Source of the DNA: Paenibacillus hemerocallicola
GTDB taxonomy: Bacteria > Bacillota > Bacilli > Paenibacillales > NBRC-103111
DNA length: 64,000 nt
Assembly (NCBI RefSeq): GCF_006265175.1
Contig: NZ_VDCQ01000034.1
Coordinates: 29,555 to 93,554 of the forward strand
Direction: 5' to 3'
Every line of letters begins with the position of its first letter. Within the stretch, counting starts at the first letter, position 1. Position numbers and translations under genes: made by a program. This document shows, piece by piece, positions 1-8,433 of this stretch. Under the pieces are notes generated by a model. The model was not told where the DNA came from. It did not search any database and saw nothing but the letters and a program-made list of their open reading frames with translations.

Positions 1-2228
1 AAAATCTGCATTATTAGACCTTGATTACATTCTATGTATATATCCCCATTTTCTATGAGTTTCATTTTAATTCCAGCTTTTGCTGCTCGTTGTGACATAA
101 TCCCATCAATGTACATCATTTTTAATTCATCATTTAAATTTATCAATTGTTTGCTTCTTTTTCTTTGTCTAAAACCTGGTGCCAAGTGTCTTATTTGTCT
201 TTCGATAGAATTGGTTTCAGCTTCAATAAGTCTTATTTCACCGTATGCTTTTTTTATTAATGCATTCACGTCTTCTTTAGCTTCTATTTTCCTTAGGCAA
301 ACAAGAAGCATACTTTGAATTTCTTGTGCTCTAAATCTCGTATTAATGTTAGCTTTATTTAACTCATGAGTTAACGCTTCGGCAATAATTCCAAGACTGG
401 AAAGTTCAAATAATGGTTCTACTTCTTCCTTTGTAAAGTCAAATATTTTTTTTGCAACTTGTATTTCATTAGTTGCTTTATCAAGATTAGATGATACTTT
501 ATATGCTTTTTCAATTAAGTTACTAATTGAAGTCTCTGCCTTTTCAATTAATGCATTTTTCATTGGGTCCTCAAACAAGCTTTGCTGATTAGGATCGGTA
601 TTTGATCGCAGATCACTAGCTATCTTTTGAGTTTGAACAAGAATTTCTTTAAATTCACTTGATGTCTGATTTATTGTATTCTGTAAAGTTTCATGCGCAG
701 TTTCATCGACGATTTTAGGATGTAACTTATTAAACTGAGTGGATTGACGATATGATTCCCTAGAAATTATTGTAGCTACTTCTTTGCAAATAGAAATAAA
801 ATTCTCACCATATGGATCTAATATAAATCCTTGCCGATTAGTCATTTCTTTTAGGTTACTATTATTATCTGAAGTGATCTCAATATATCCTATTGTGTTA
901 TGAACCTTCGGGCCAAAGTAAGAACCAATAGATTGAGATAATTTTGTGAAGCCAAGCCAATCGTTATCTTCATTACCATACGGCAAAACTCTAAACAAAT
1001 CTCTAAAAATCTTCACTCCTACATTTTCTTTCAAGAAATCCTTTATATCCTTGGAATCCTCAAATAATTTTGAATACTGGGACAATACAGAGCTATATAG
1101 TTCTTTTACTGATGGATCATTTCCGTAGTTATATACATAAAACACGCCACTGAATTCACCAGGATTTGCATTAATTAACTTGCCCTTGTGAGCTGTTTTT
1201 CTAAGATTATACTTTAACTTATCATTTTCTTGAGTTAGGTCAATATTTTGTATTTTTTCATCAACAGGAATATGGTTTTCAATGTACTTATCAGGCAGAT
1301 TCGTGCGTGACTCTTTACCTTCAAGGCTTTTATAAAATATTGGTTTAAATATAGGTGCTATTTGTAGAACAGGATATTTAAAATGAAATATGACTTTGTA
1401 TAATGAAGCTTTTTCTAAGAAATCTTCATCGATATTGTTGGTACTTATCACTTCATTAGTTAGTTTACTGTTAGTTAAATTAATAGTAATACTGACATTA
1501 TTATTTTTTTTAAATGGCGATATTAACTTTATTACTTCTTTTGCAAGTATTTTTTCTATCCCTTCTTGGTTCCAATAGTCAAGATTTAATAGTCCGTACA
1601 TCGACAAATTTGAAAATCCAAATAAACCATCTGTTATATGTTTAGGTAAATACTTGCCATCATGAATCTCATCGACAGCTGCTTCTGAGTATACATTATT
1701 ATCTAAATTCGCCTCTACTTTACCAATTAAAACTTCGTCATTAAATTTTCTCCAGTCAATTGAAAGTAGATATTCTCTTTCTTCTTTCCACGATTTTGTT
1801 TTCACATTTAAAAAATGGGCTAATCGCTGAGTAGATAGTCTACCTACACCCTTTTCTCCAAGGGGAATACGATTATACCTCGGACTTAATTCTTTTTTAG
1901 TTTTACTTAAAGTTGAAATCACAAGAAATCCATTTTGAATTTGTTCTCTATTCATACCATTTCCATTATCACGAATTCGAATAAATCCTTGTCCGAGATT
2001 AGTTCGAGTTAGTGTATCAATTTCTATGAAAATATTTTTAGCATCCGCATCATAACTGTTTTTTACAATCTCTAATAATGCTACAATCTCATTTTCTATT
2101 AATTGCTCTCCTAACTGAATAACTACTCTAGCCATAGCATTAATAGGAAGTTGTTCATGTTGCGCAAATTTTACATATAACTCCTTTTGAAATACATTCT
2201 CTTTTTCATAATCATTTGGGGATTCCAT
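1..2228 (-). CDS. GHKL ATPase / histidine-kinase-like protein, C-terminus beyond window
   Basis: Reading leftward from ATG 2228 there are 742 codons with no stop before the window edge. A GGAGG site lies just upstream of the ATG. The N-terminal part carries GHKL ATPase boxes: the N-box KNSYDADA with Asn57, DNGNG at 87-91 and GEKGVGR at 124-130. Near residue 621 a second signalling-type segment appears (LGIIAEALTHELNKA, His621), resembling the H-box of histidine kinases. The last visible residues look like entry into a second GHKL domain. Two GHKL modules in one soluble protein are typical of MORC/Hsp90-like ATPases seen in bacterial conflict islands. It is transcribed in the same direction as the McrBC-like pair upstream but is far more AT-rich, which suggests separate acquisition. 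The substrate is unknown. The ATPase call is firm; the defence role is inferred. Confidence 0.8.
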   Translation of the reverse strand, partial: MESPNDYEKENVFQKELYVKFAQHEQLPINAMARVVIQLGEQLIENEIVALLEIVKNSYDADAKNIFIEIDTLTRTNLGQGFIRIRDNGNGMNREQIQNGFLVISTLSKTKKELSPRYNRIPLGEKGVGRLSTQRLAHFLNVKTKSWKEEREYLLSIDWRKFNDEVLIGKVEANLDNNVYSEAAVDEIHDGKYLPKHITDGLFGFSNLSMYGLLNLDYWNQEGIEKILAKEVIKLISPFKKNNNVSITINLTNSKLTNEVISTNNIDEDFLEKASLYKVIFHFKYPVLQIAPIFKPIFYKSLEGKESRTNLPDKYIENHIPVDEKIQNIDLTQENDKLKYNLRKTAHKGKLINANPGEFSGVFYVYNYGNDPSVKELYSSVLSQYSKLFEDSKDIKDFLKENVGVKIFRDLFRVLPYGNEDNDWLGFTKLSQSIGSYFGPKVHNTIGYIEITSDNNSNLKEMTNRQGFILDPYGENFISICKEVATIISRESYRQSTQFNKLHPKIVDETAHETLQNTINQTSSEFKEILVQTQKIASDLRSNTDPNQQSLFEDPMKNALIEKAETSISNLIEKAYKVSSNLDKATNEIQVAKKIFDFTKEEVEPLFELSSLGIIAEALTHELNKANINTRFRAQEIQSMLLVCLRKIEAKEDVNALIKKAYGEIRLIEAETNSIERQIRHLAPGFRQRKRSKQLINLNDELKMMYIDGIMSQRAAKAGIKMKLIENGDIYIECNQGLIMQI

Positions 2229-2526
2229 AGTTAACCTCCAAAAATTACATTTGGATTTAAGTATAGTTCTGAAGTACAGACCTAAAATAATAATATTAGT
2301 TCAGAACCATCTTTGCTCAATTCAACTAAAATTTCAAAATTAATCTTCCGTATTTTCACCTTATTATACCATGACAGTAAATTCTAATTTTCATCTAATA
2401 TCCATAAATTCATAATTTAACTAGCCTATTGTACTTTTCCTTTGAATCTTTTTTTATTGCACTATTTTAACTTACATAAATACGATTTATTATTAAGATC
2501 TCATAAAATCGTAGTCAAGATTACTA
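2229..2526. other. AT-rich spacer between GHKL gene and DUF2357 gene
   Basis: About 300 bases of very AT-rich DNA. I see only the GGAGG ribosome site for the GHKL gene and a weak inverted repeat (TACGATTT / AAATCGTA, near 2480-2515). No open frame of credible length and no clear T-tract terminator. It may hold the promoter of the GHKL gene. Confidence 0.4.
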
Positions 2527-4839
2527 CTATTTTTCTGGCTGGTCTTTAACCAACCGCAACTCCCCAACCTCCCCAACCCGATCAAACAAATACTTACTCG
2601 TATACATCACCCGCTGCACGCCATTCCCACCCGGCAAAATCGGCTTCTTCCGCATTTCCCAAGCTTCCACCGAAAACACCACATACAGCTCGTCAGAAGC
2701 CCCGCGCCCGGACGGAATCTGCGTGATCTCCTTCCGCTGCACAACCCTCCACTCCGCGACTTTTCCGAAGAAGCGAATCCCTGCTTCCTCCCGCCCAAAC
2801 ATTTGAATCGACTGGTAGAGCGCCACATACTCAATCTGCGTTAATATTTTATGATCTGAAATATTGTTCAGCGGTGTATGGTAAAAGCGGTGCTCCAGCG
2901 TAACGTCCAACTGCTCCTTCTGGCTGAGTGCCCCGATCAGTACATTTTTGCCGGACAGCTTGTTCTTATAATATTCCTTCGTCCCCCGAGGCCTGGTCGA
3001 GCGCTCGTATGCTTTCTCCGGGCTGTCGAGGATGATTTCGTCCAGAAATTTCTCCATGAGGCTAGTCGAGTTAGGCAAGAACGGGAATGCCCCGATATTG
3101 ATCTTCTCGATGCTCCGGTAGAATGGATGGTGCTGGAACTCCTCCTCATCGTGGTACGGGAAAAGGACATATGCACCAAACATGCTGCGCTCGAATTCTT
3201 TCTCCTTCTCGTCCCTGTAGACGATCGCGTCGCGGTAACGGTGCATGGTGTTGATGTCGTCTTCCTCCGGCCCCGGCTGCTTGTAATCGCGACGGTACGG
3301 TGTGCCTTCGTAGGCGGGGTTTAGCCGGTATTTGGCATCGAAGATGTATTTGTACTCGACCGTGGCATTGTTTTTCTTCAAGGTTAAAATGTTGTCCGGC
3401 CGTTGCGGCAGCGTGGGCGTCTGGTCGCCCTTCGGCAAAGCGTTGTAGTACAGGGTGAAGATTTCCCCGTTGCGCGGGTTCCGGTATACCATCTTTGCTC
3501 TCTGTGTTCGGTCCAAAGTGACGAACAGGCCGTTGCGATTGACGCGGATGATGTCTTGCTTCAGCAGCTCGTAGTTCTGGCTGAGCAGATGGTGAATCTT
3601 GAGGAAACACCAGTACTCATATAATAGGGCCAAGTCTTTCATCGACAGGCGGAACAGGTCGCTCTGGATCGAGAGACCCTTCATGAGCATCAAGTAGTAC
3701 CGGTACACTTCGCGGTAGCCGACTGCCATTTGCAGGACGAGCGTGATGGACATATGGCGCATGTCGCCTACGTTTAGAAAATCGTGCTTCAGCAGGCGTT
3801 GGAGTTGGGTCTGCATCAAGTTCATTTTGCGCGTCAGCTGAGGGTCTTCCGCTCGGCCCTTCTGGGCTAACCGGATCTTCAAATCCTTCAGCTTCTGCTG
3901 AATGCGAAGCAGTACCCAGCGCACGAACCGGTTCTCGGCGGTGTCGTAATCGACATGACGCTTGGTCTCCAGCACGTGGCTTGGAGTATACCGCTGCGCT
4001 CCTACCGGGATCAGACCCTGCTTCGCATCCTCGACGAGCAGGTGCGGCCGTTTAGCCAAAAACGGGACGTTCTCCTTTCCCGCCTTGCGTACCCGTGCCG
4101 CTTCTACGGGCCGATTCTCCACCTGGAGCTTGGAGTGGGGCGCTTGCCGGATGCGCTCGACCGCTTGGACGAGCCGGCTGAATACGTGCTGGAGGATGGT
4201 GAAGAACTCGGTCAAGCTTTGGTGCCGGGTGTCCCGGAGCCCGGTCAGCTGGTACGTTTTGCGCAGGAAATCGAAGGACAGGTTGTAGATCTGCTCGTTG
4301 ACGTCGTTAAGGATCATCTGGTAGTCGCGCTTGTAGTCCATCTTCGACGGGAAAATTTCCAGCTGCAGCCGAAAGGCGGCTTCCCCATTGCAGCGAAGCT
4401 CCAGCTCGGTAAACCCGACTTCGTTCTGGAAGTTGACGATGCCGGATAGGATCATACTGCCTAACGGCTTGATCGCTTGGCGAATGTACGCATTGTCGTG
4501 GTGGAAGCCGAGCGCAAGCTCCTGCTGCTTCTTCTCGATCACGACCTCATACGACTGCGTCTCGTAAAAGATCGGATACGTCCGGTCCCCCGCGACCCAA
4601 GGCACCAGCTCCCTCCGCTCCGAGCAGAACATCGCGATCGACTCGACCGTAAGCGACGCCGCAAGTGCGGAAACCTGAACGTGCGCCTCCACCCACTCCT
4701 CGTCCCGCTCCCGGTGCAGCTGCAACGTCTCCACGGTCGGGTGGAACGGCTTGCCCTGGATATACAAGTTAAACCAATTCGTCTCGATCCGGAGCAGCTC
4801 GGTCTGCGTATTAGGAAAGCCAGTATGAGGTGAAGCCAT
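2527..4839 (-). CDS. DUF2357 / McrC-like PD-(D/E)XK nuclease
   Basis: 770 residues. The N-terminal half matches the DUF2357 type of protein that partners McrB-like motor ATPases. The nuclease core is visible: LYEYWCFLKI near 406-415 (candidate acidic Glu408), then PD at 481-482 and D501-A-K503, giving the PD...DxK arrangement of restriction-type endonucleases. The start codon lies inside the end of the McrB-like gene (29-base overlap), so the two are translationally coupled and probably form one complex. By analogy with McrBC (family knowledge), the ATPase would translocate or assemble on target DNA and this subunit would cut. Target modification or specificity cannot be read from the sequence. 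Confidence 0.85.
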   Translation of the reverse strand: MASPHTGFPNTQTELLRIETNWFNLYIQGKPFHPTVETLQLHRERDEEWVEAHVQVSALAASLTVESIAMFCSERRELVPWVAGDRTYPIFYETQSYEVVIEKKQQELALGFHHDNAYIRQAIKPLGSMILSGIVNFQNEVGFTELELRCNGEAAFRLQLEIFPSKMDYKRDYQMILNDVNEQIYNLSFDFLRKTYQLTGLRDTRHQSLTEFFTILQHVFSRLVQAVERIRQAPHSKLQVENRPVEAARVRKAGKENVPFLAKRPHLLVEDAKQGLIPVGAQRYTPSHVLETKRHVDYDTAENRFVRWVLLRIQQKLKDLKIRLAQKGRAEDPQLTRKMNLMQTQLQRLLKHDFLNVGDMRHMSITLVLQMAVGYREVYRYYLMLMKGLSIQSDLFRLSMKDLALLYEYWCFLKIHHLLSQNYELLKQDIIRVNRNGLFVTLDRTQRAKMVYRNPRNGEIFTLYYNALPKGDQTPTLPQRPDNILTLKKNNATVEYKYIFDAKYRLNPAYEGTPYRRDYKQPGPEEDDINTMHRYRDAIVYRDEKEKEFERSMFGAYVLFPYHDEEEFQHHPFYRSIEKINIGAFPFLPNSTSLMEKFLDEIILDSPEKAYERSTRPRGTKEYYKNKLSGKNVLIGALSQKEQLDVTLEHRFYHTPLNNISDHKILTQIEYVALYQSIQMFGREEAGIRFFGKVAEWRVVQRKEITQIPSGRGASDELYVVFSVEAWEMRKKPILPGGNGVQRVMYTSKYLFDRVGEVGELRLVKDQPEK

Positions 4840-7036
4840 CTTCTTCCAACCTCCGCAGCATGAAGGCGATTTTGGTTGCGCTTTGCGGGTATTTCGCGTC
4901 CGCTCGGAGCGAGCTGTCTCCGTATAGGTCGGAGGCGTCCTCCATTAGCTCTTGGATGGCTAGCCTGCGTCCGAGCGCTACTTCCATCAGCTTGAGCAGC
5001 GCTTTTTTGACGGAAGAGCTGCTTCCTTGGACTCGGGGCAATAGCTTCTGCAGGAGCTGGAGATCGAAAGCCGCATCCGGGTCAAGCAATTGGAACCGTT
5101 CATTGTAGAGCATATAGAAGCAGACCGCATCGCGAATCCGAAAGCCGACATGAGAGTGAATATCCTCTAAAATACCATTGATCTGGACCAGCTTGCCGGT
5201 CGTCTCCTCGACCAGTTGCCGGTTATCCGGGAAAATATCGGCGAGCTGTAAGTAGTCCGAGCGCATGAAAAGGTTGCTAGCTTGTACGGCGGTCGGTTCG
5301 CCGCCTGCCTCCGGAGCTTCCGGGAATTGGGCTAAGTTAATGTAGTTAAATTCGATCGTGTTCGCACGATCCAGCACCTTTTTGCTGAAAGGATGGGTCG
5401 TCTCGTCCATATTGACCGTACCGATCAGGTACACATTGTCCGGAAGCTGCAAATCTCCGTACGCGTCCCGGTCCGACTCGCTTGCCAATGATTCGCGATG
5501 GATGAGCGGCGCGGTAACGATGTATCCGTCCTGCCATTCCTGCGACTCCAGCACACTGAGCAGATCGCTGAAATAATGCTCGACGCGGGCAAGGTTCATT
5601 TCGTCCAGGCAGATGAAGTACGGCTTGTTCCGATTCGTCGGATCGGCGGCCTCTACGAGCACCTCGGTCAGCTTCCCCGGCCGGAACGTACCGGACAAGT
5701 CCTTGTAGCCAAGCAGATCGGACGGATCGCTCCAATCCGGGCGGACCGGAATTAATGTAAATTGACGATTACGGCTCGTAGCGCCGAGCGCTTCGGCGAA
5801 CAGCTTGATCAGCTTCGTTTTCCCGGTACCCGATACGCCGGCGAGGATGACGAACGGCTTTGTTTTCAAGCATAGATAGAAGTTCTCGATCAGGTGGTCG
5901 GGATAATGAAAGCCTTTATGCCGAATATAGGCTTGGATCGCTTGGATTTGCTCGGGTATGGATATTGGGTCCACTTCGGGTTGCTCCTCGACGGGAATCA
6001 GGTTCGGGTCCGGCTCCGGTTCGGTATTCGGCGCGCTGGTAGACAGCTCTACATATTGCTTGTAGTTGTCGACCACATTGCGGAGATCGGTGAGCAGTTG
6101 TTCGTCACTCGGCAGGCTGTCGCGATCATAGCGGTAGTAGGCCACGGTTGAAGCTTGGTAGTCCTGGCCTAGACCGGAAGCGGTCAGCTTAATGTCCTGG
6201 TCCTTGCGCATGCCGGTGAGCGGCACTAGCGAATGGATGTGGTCGGCTTTATGGCGAAGGTACTTGTACGCTTCGACTTTTCCTTTTTCTTTGAGCGGGA
6301 CCGTGACGCCTTGGGCTAAAGTTAGGTAGACGGCGCTCATGTCATGCGCGAACAAATAGACGATATACTCCCCTTGCTGGGTCGTCTCGGTAATGCGCCG
6401 GTCCATGATAGCAATCCATGGTATGGTCGCCCAGTTCCCCTGTCCCACAGAGCCTTGTATACGCATCTGCCGATCGATGAATGGCAGTCGATGCAGCTCC
6501 TGCGGAATCGTATTGCGCACCAGTGTGCCAAGCGCATGTCCGGTAAAAGGATGCCGCTTCGCGTCCACATACTGGGACATCACTTGCAGCAAATGCTCCC
6601 TCAGCGACACGGTGCTGACTGGCTGTTGGTTGTTGTAATAGGCGTCCAGCTCATGCATGGCGTGTTCCTGCAACTCCAGTGCTATCGCCTCCGACCATTC
6701 GGCGCGTAGCTCGTCGGTAAAGCGCAGCGTTTGCTTACTGGAATCGAGGAGCAGGACGTCCTTTAGAGCTTTTATCGGAGTCTGGATCAGGCCGTTGATC
6801 TGAAAGCCCTGCACTTGGCCCCAATGCCGCCCCACGCTTTCCGGAGGCGCATCGACCGGCAGCCCTTGCTTCTCACGGGCTTGCAGCTGCTGCAAGAAAC
6901 GTGCCCGCACCAGCGTTACGGGCACCTCCTGCTTCTTCAGCTCCTCCATCATCTCGAGTACCGCCAGGATGAGGACCATCTTGTATGATCTTTGTTTATG
7001 GGCGAATACATTCGTGAAAGGTGCAGGCAGCGTCAT
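4811..7036 (-). CDS. McrB-like AAA+ ATPase with DUF3578-type N-terminal domain
   Basis: About 741 residues from ATG 7036, which has AGGTGA five bases upstream; an in-frame GTG at 7045 is less likely because it lies within that ribosome site. Numbering from the GTG, a DUF3578/MrcB N-terminal-like region (WIAIMDRRIT... YIVYLF) spans about 160-310. Walker A is GVSGTGKTKL at 403-412, Walker B is FICLDEMNLAR around 477-487, and a sensor/arginine region GTVNMDETTHPFSKKVLDR lies at 542-560. This is the dynein-related McrB clade. The N-terminal domain is expected to choose the nucleic-acid target. It is the first gene of a two-gene operon with the DUF2357 nuclease. A type IV-like restriction function is inferred from the family. 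Confidence 0.87.
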   Translation of the reverse strand: MTLPAPFTNVFAHKQRSYKMVLILAVLEMMEELKKQEVPVTLVRARFLQQLQAREKQGLPVDAPPESVGRHWGQVQGFQINGLIQTPIKALKDVLLLDSSKQTLRFTDELRAEWSEAIALELQEHAMHELDAYYNNQQPVSTVSLREHLLQVMSQYVDAKRHPFTGHALGTLVRNTIPQELHRLPFIDRQMRIQGSVGQGNWATIPWIAIMDRRITETTQQGEYIVYLFAHDMSAVYLTLAQGVTVPLKEKGKVEAYKYLRHKADHIHSLVPLTGMRKDQDIKLTASGLGQDYQASTVAYYRYDRDSLPSDEQLLTDLRNVVDNYKQYVELSTSAPNTEPEPDPNLIPVEEQPEVDPISIPEQIQAIQAYIRHKGFHYPDHLIENFYLCLKTKPFVILAGVSGTGKTKLIKLFAEALGATSRNRQFTLIPVRPDWSDPSDLLGYKDLSGTFRPGKLTEVLVEAADPTNRNKPYFICLDEMNLARVEHYFSDLLSVLESQEWQDGYIVTAPLIHRESLASESDRDAYGDLQLPDNVYLIGTVNMDETTHPFSKKVLDRANTIEFNYINLAQFPEAPEAGGEPTAVQASNLFMRSDYLQLADIFPDNRQLVEETTGKLVQINGILEDIHSHVGFRIRDAVCFYMLYNERFQLLDPDAAFDLQLLQKLLPRVQGSSSSVKKALLKLMEVALGRRLAIQELMEDASDLYGDSSLRADAKYPQSATKIAFMLRRLEEDGFTSYWLS

Positions 7037-7153
7037 GAGGATCACCTAGGTAGTTGGAATCAGAAATCAGGACTTTCGACGTATTACCACTTGATTCGAC
7101 GTTTTCCAGTCGATTCCTTCTTTGGGAGGGGATTTTGGGGAATTGTGCTGAGG

Positions 7154-7181
7154 ATATTGCAATTCAAAATGGTCTTTACAA
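7154..7181 (-). promoter_or_regulatory. Possible promoter for the McrBC-like operon
   Basis: On the minus strand TTGTAA and CAATAT are separated by 16 bases, about 115 bases upstream of the McrB-like start. The boxes are weak and the surrounding AT content makes chance matches likely. The rest of 7046-7284 shows nothing else. Confidence 0.25.
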
Positions 7182-7284
7182 GACTAATTAATTACAAAAT
7201 TTCCATTATCGTGTTTTACAGGACATGGAAAATAATCTATATTTAATCTACTCGTTATCTAATCTAGAGGATGGAATCGTTTGA

Positions 7285-7701
7285 ATAGCTGGCCGGCTTT
7301 CAATACATAACAATGAAAAGGAGATTCATAAGGAAAACGGCCATGGATGGGATTTTAGCGATATTATGCCATTAAGCGATGATTACGTGAAAAATAACAA
7401 ATGGGAATATCGACAAAAACTATTAAATGGAGATAAGCAAGCATTGTTAACCGGCTTTGTTATAACTACGCGCCTTATTACCGAAGGAACAAAAATATTG
7501 TAAGAGGAGTATGAAAAAGCTAATAAGGACAAAAAAGAAGTTACCAAAGTTATTTATAAGTATCCGAATGGAAGCTATGTCAGTTTTGCCGGAGGTACCC
7601 GTAAAGTACAAGATACCGCCCACTCGTTACCGGAGCTGCGAGCCCTTCTTGAGATCGGGCTTCGGAATATCTTACTGCCAATAAAGGAGGGGCAACATTG
7701 A
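7285..7701 (+). pseudogene. Interrupted reading frame upstream of lipoprotein
   Basis: One frame reads through with protein-like composition (NNEKEIHKENGHGWDFSDI... LPELRALLEIGLRNILLPIKEGQH) but is broken by a TAA at 7501-7503 and has no convincing start. It ends at a TGA overlapping the TTG start of the next gene, as expected for an operon. I do not recognise the family. It is either the decayed first gene of a small two-gene unit or two short pieces. Confidence 0.45.
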
Positions 7702-8252
7702 ATATTGGTATAAAAAGCCTTCTTATCCTGCTACTCTTACTCATCGTCGGTTGTTCCAATCAATCCGGTACAGGCCAAAACTTCGAACAAATATTGACCA
7801 AAGCTTCAGTTAAGTACTCCAGATTATTGCATGTTCTCGAGGTCCCTGACGGCAAAATCATCTTCTATGAATTGGTAAAAGATGCCGAATCCAGTGTTGG
7901 AGCTGCGCATTTAAAGAAGGGACTTGGCGGATTAAAGTATACCTACTCCGGGGGGTACATCAATGATATCCCACAGAAGCTATACAGCAACTTTCTAAAA
8001 GAAATCTCTTTGGTTTACGGCGAAATCAAGGACGAGAATATAACGGAAGTGCTTGCGCAAGATGAGAGGAATCAATACACAGCTGAAATCGTTCCTACCA
8101 CTAATACCAAAAGATTATGGTATATTTATCCGATTAAAAAAGAGGTCACTAGCCTAACCGTTAAAGGCTATAATAAGAGTATTTTGTTAGCGGAAGAGAA
8201 ACTTGATTTAGAAAAACAAAGCTCTGCTGGCACTTTTTTGAACAATAAGTAA
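7698..8252 (+). CDS. Small lipoprotein of unknown function
   Basis: 184 residues starting at TTG 7698 with AAGGAGG seven bases upstream. The N-terminus is a lipoprotein signal: MNIGIKS, a leucine-rich helix, then the lipobox LIVGC with the lipidated Cys at about residue 19, followed by SNQSG. The mature part is hydrophilic and has no motif I recognise. It should be anchored on the outer face of the cytoplasmic membrane. Its start overlaps the stop of the broken frame before it, so the two were probably co-transcribed. Confidence 0.7.
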   Translation: MNIGIKSLLILLLLLIVGCSNQSGTGQNFEQILTKASVKYSRLLHVLEVPDGKIIFYELVKDAESSVGAAHLKKGLGGLKYTYSGGYINDIPQKLYSNFLKEISLVYGEIKDENITEVLAQDERNQYTAEIVPTTNTKRLWYIYPIKKEVTSLTVKGYNKSILLAEEKLDLEKQSSAGTFLNNK

Positions 8253-8433
8253 GCTACTCTGACCGCTCACGGACGAAAACAGCCTCTTCATTGTTAAATT
8301 TTTGGTAAGTAACGACCGTTCCACATGAGGAGTCGTAGATTCCGAAAAAAGAGGAGCGGCCTTGTAAGCCCACTCCCCAATGCTAACAGAATGCGGAACC
8401 ATTAATCGCATTTCGCACCACACTCTGCTGGAT

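Noticed and set aside
8208..8423. 71-codon minus-strand frame in the gap before the giant lyase
   Set aside because: No motif, overlaps the lipoprotein end, and no ribosome site.
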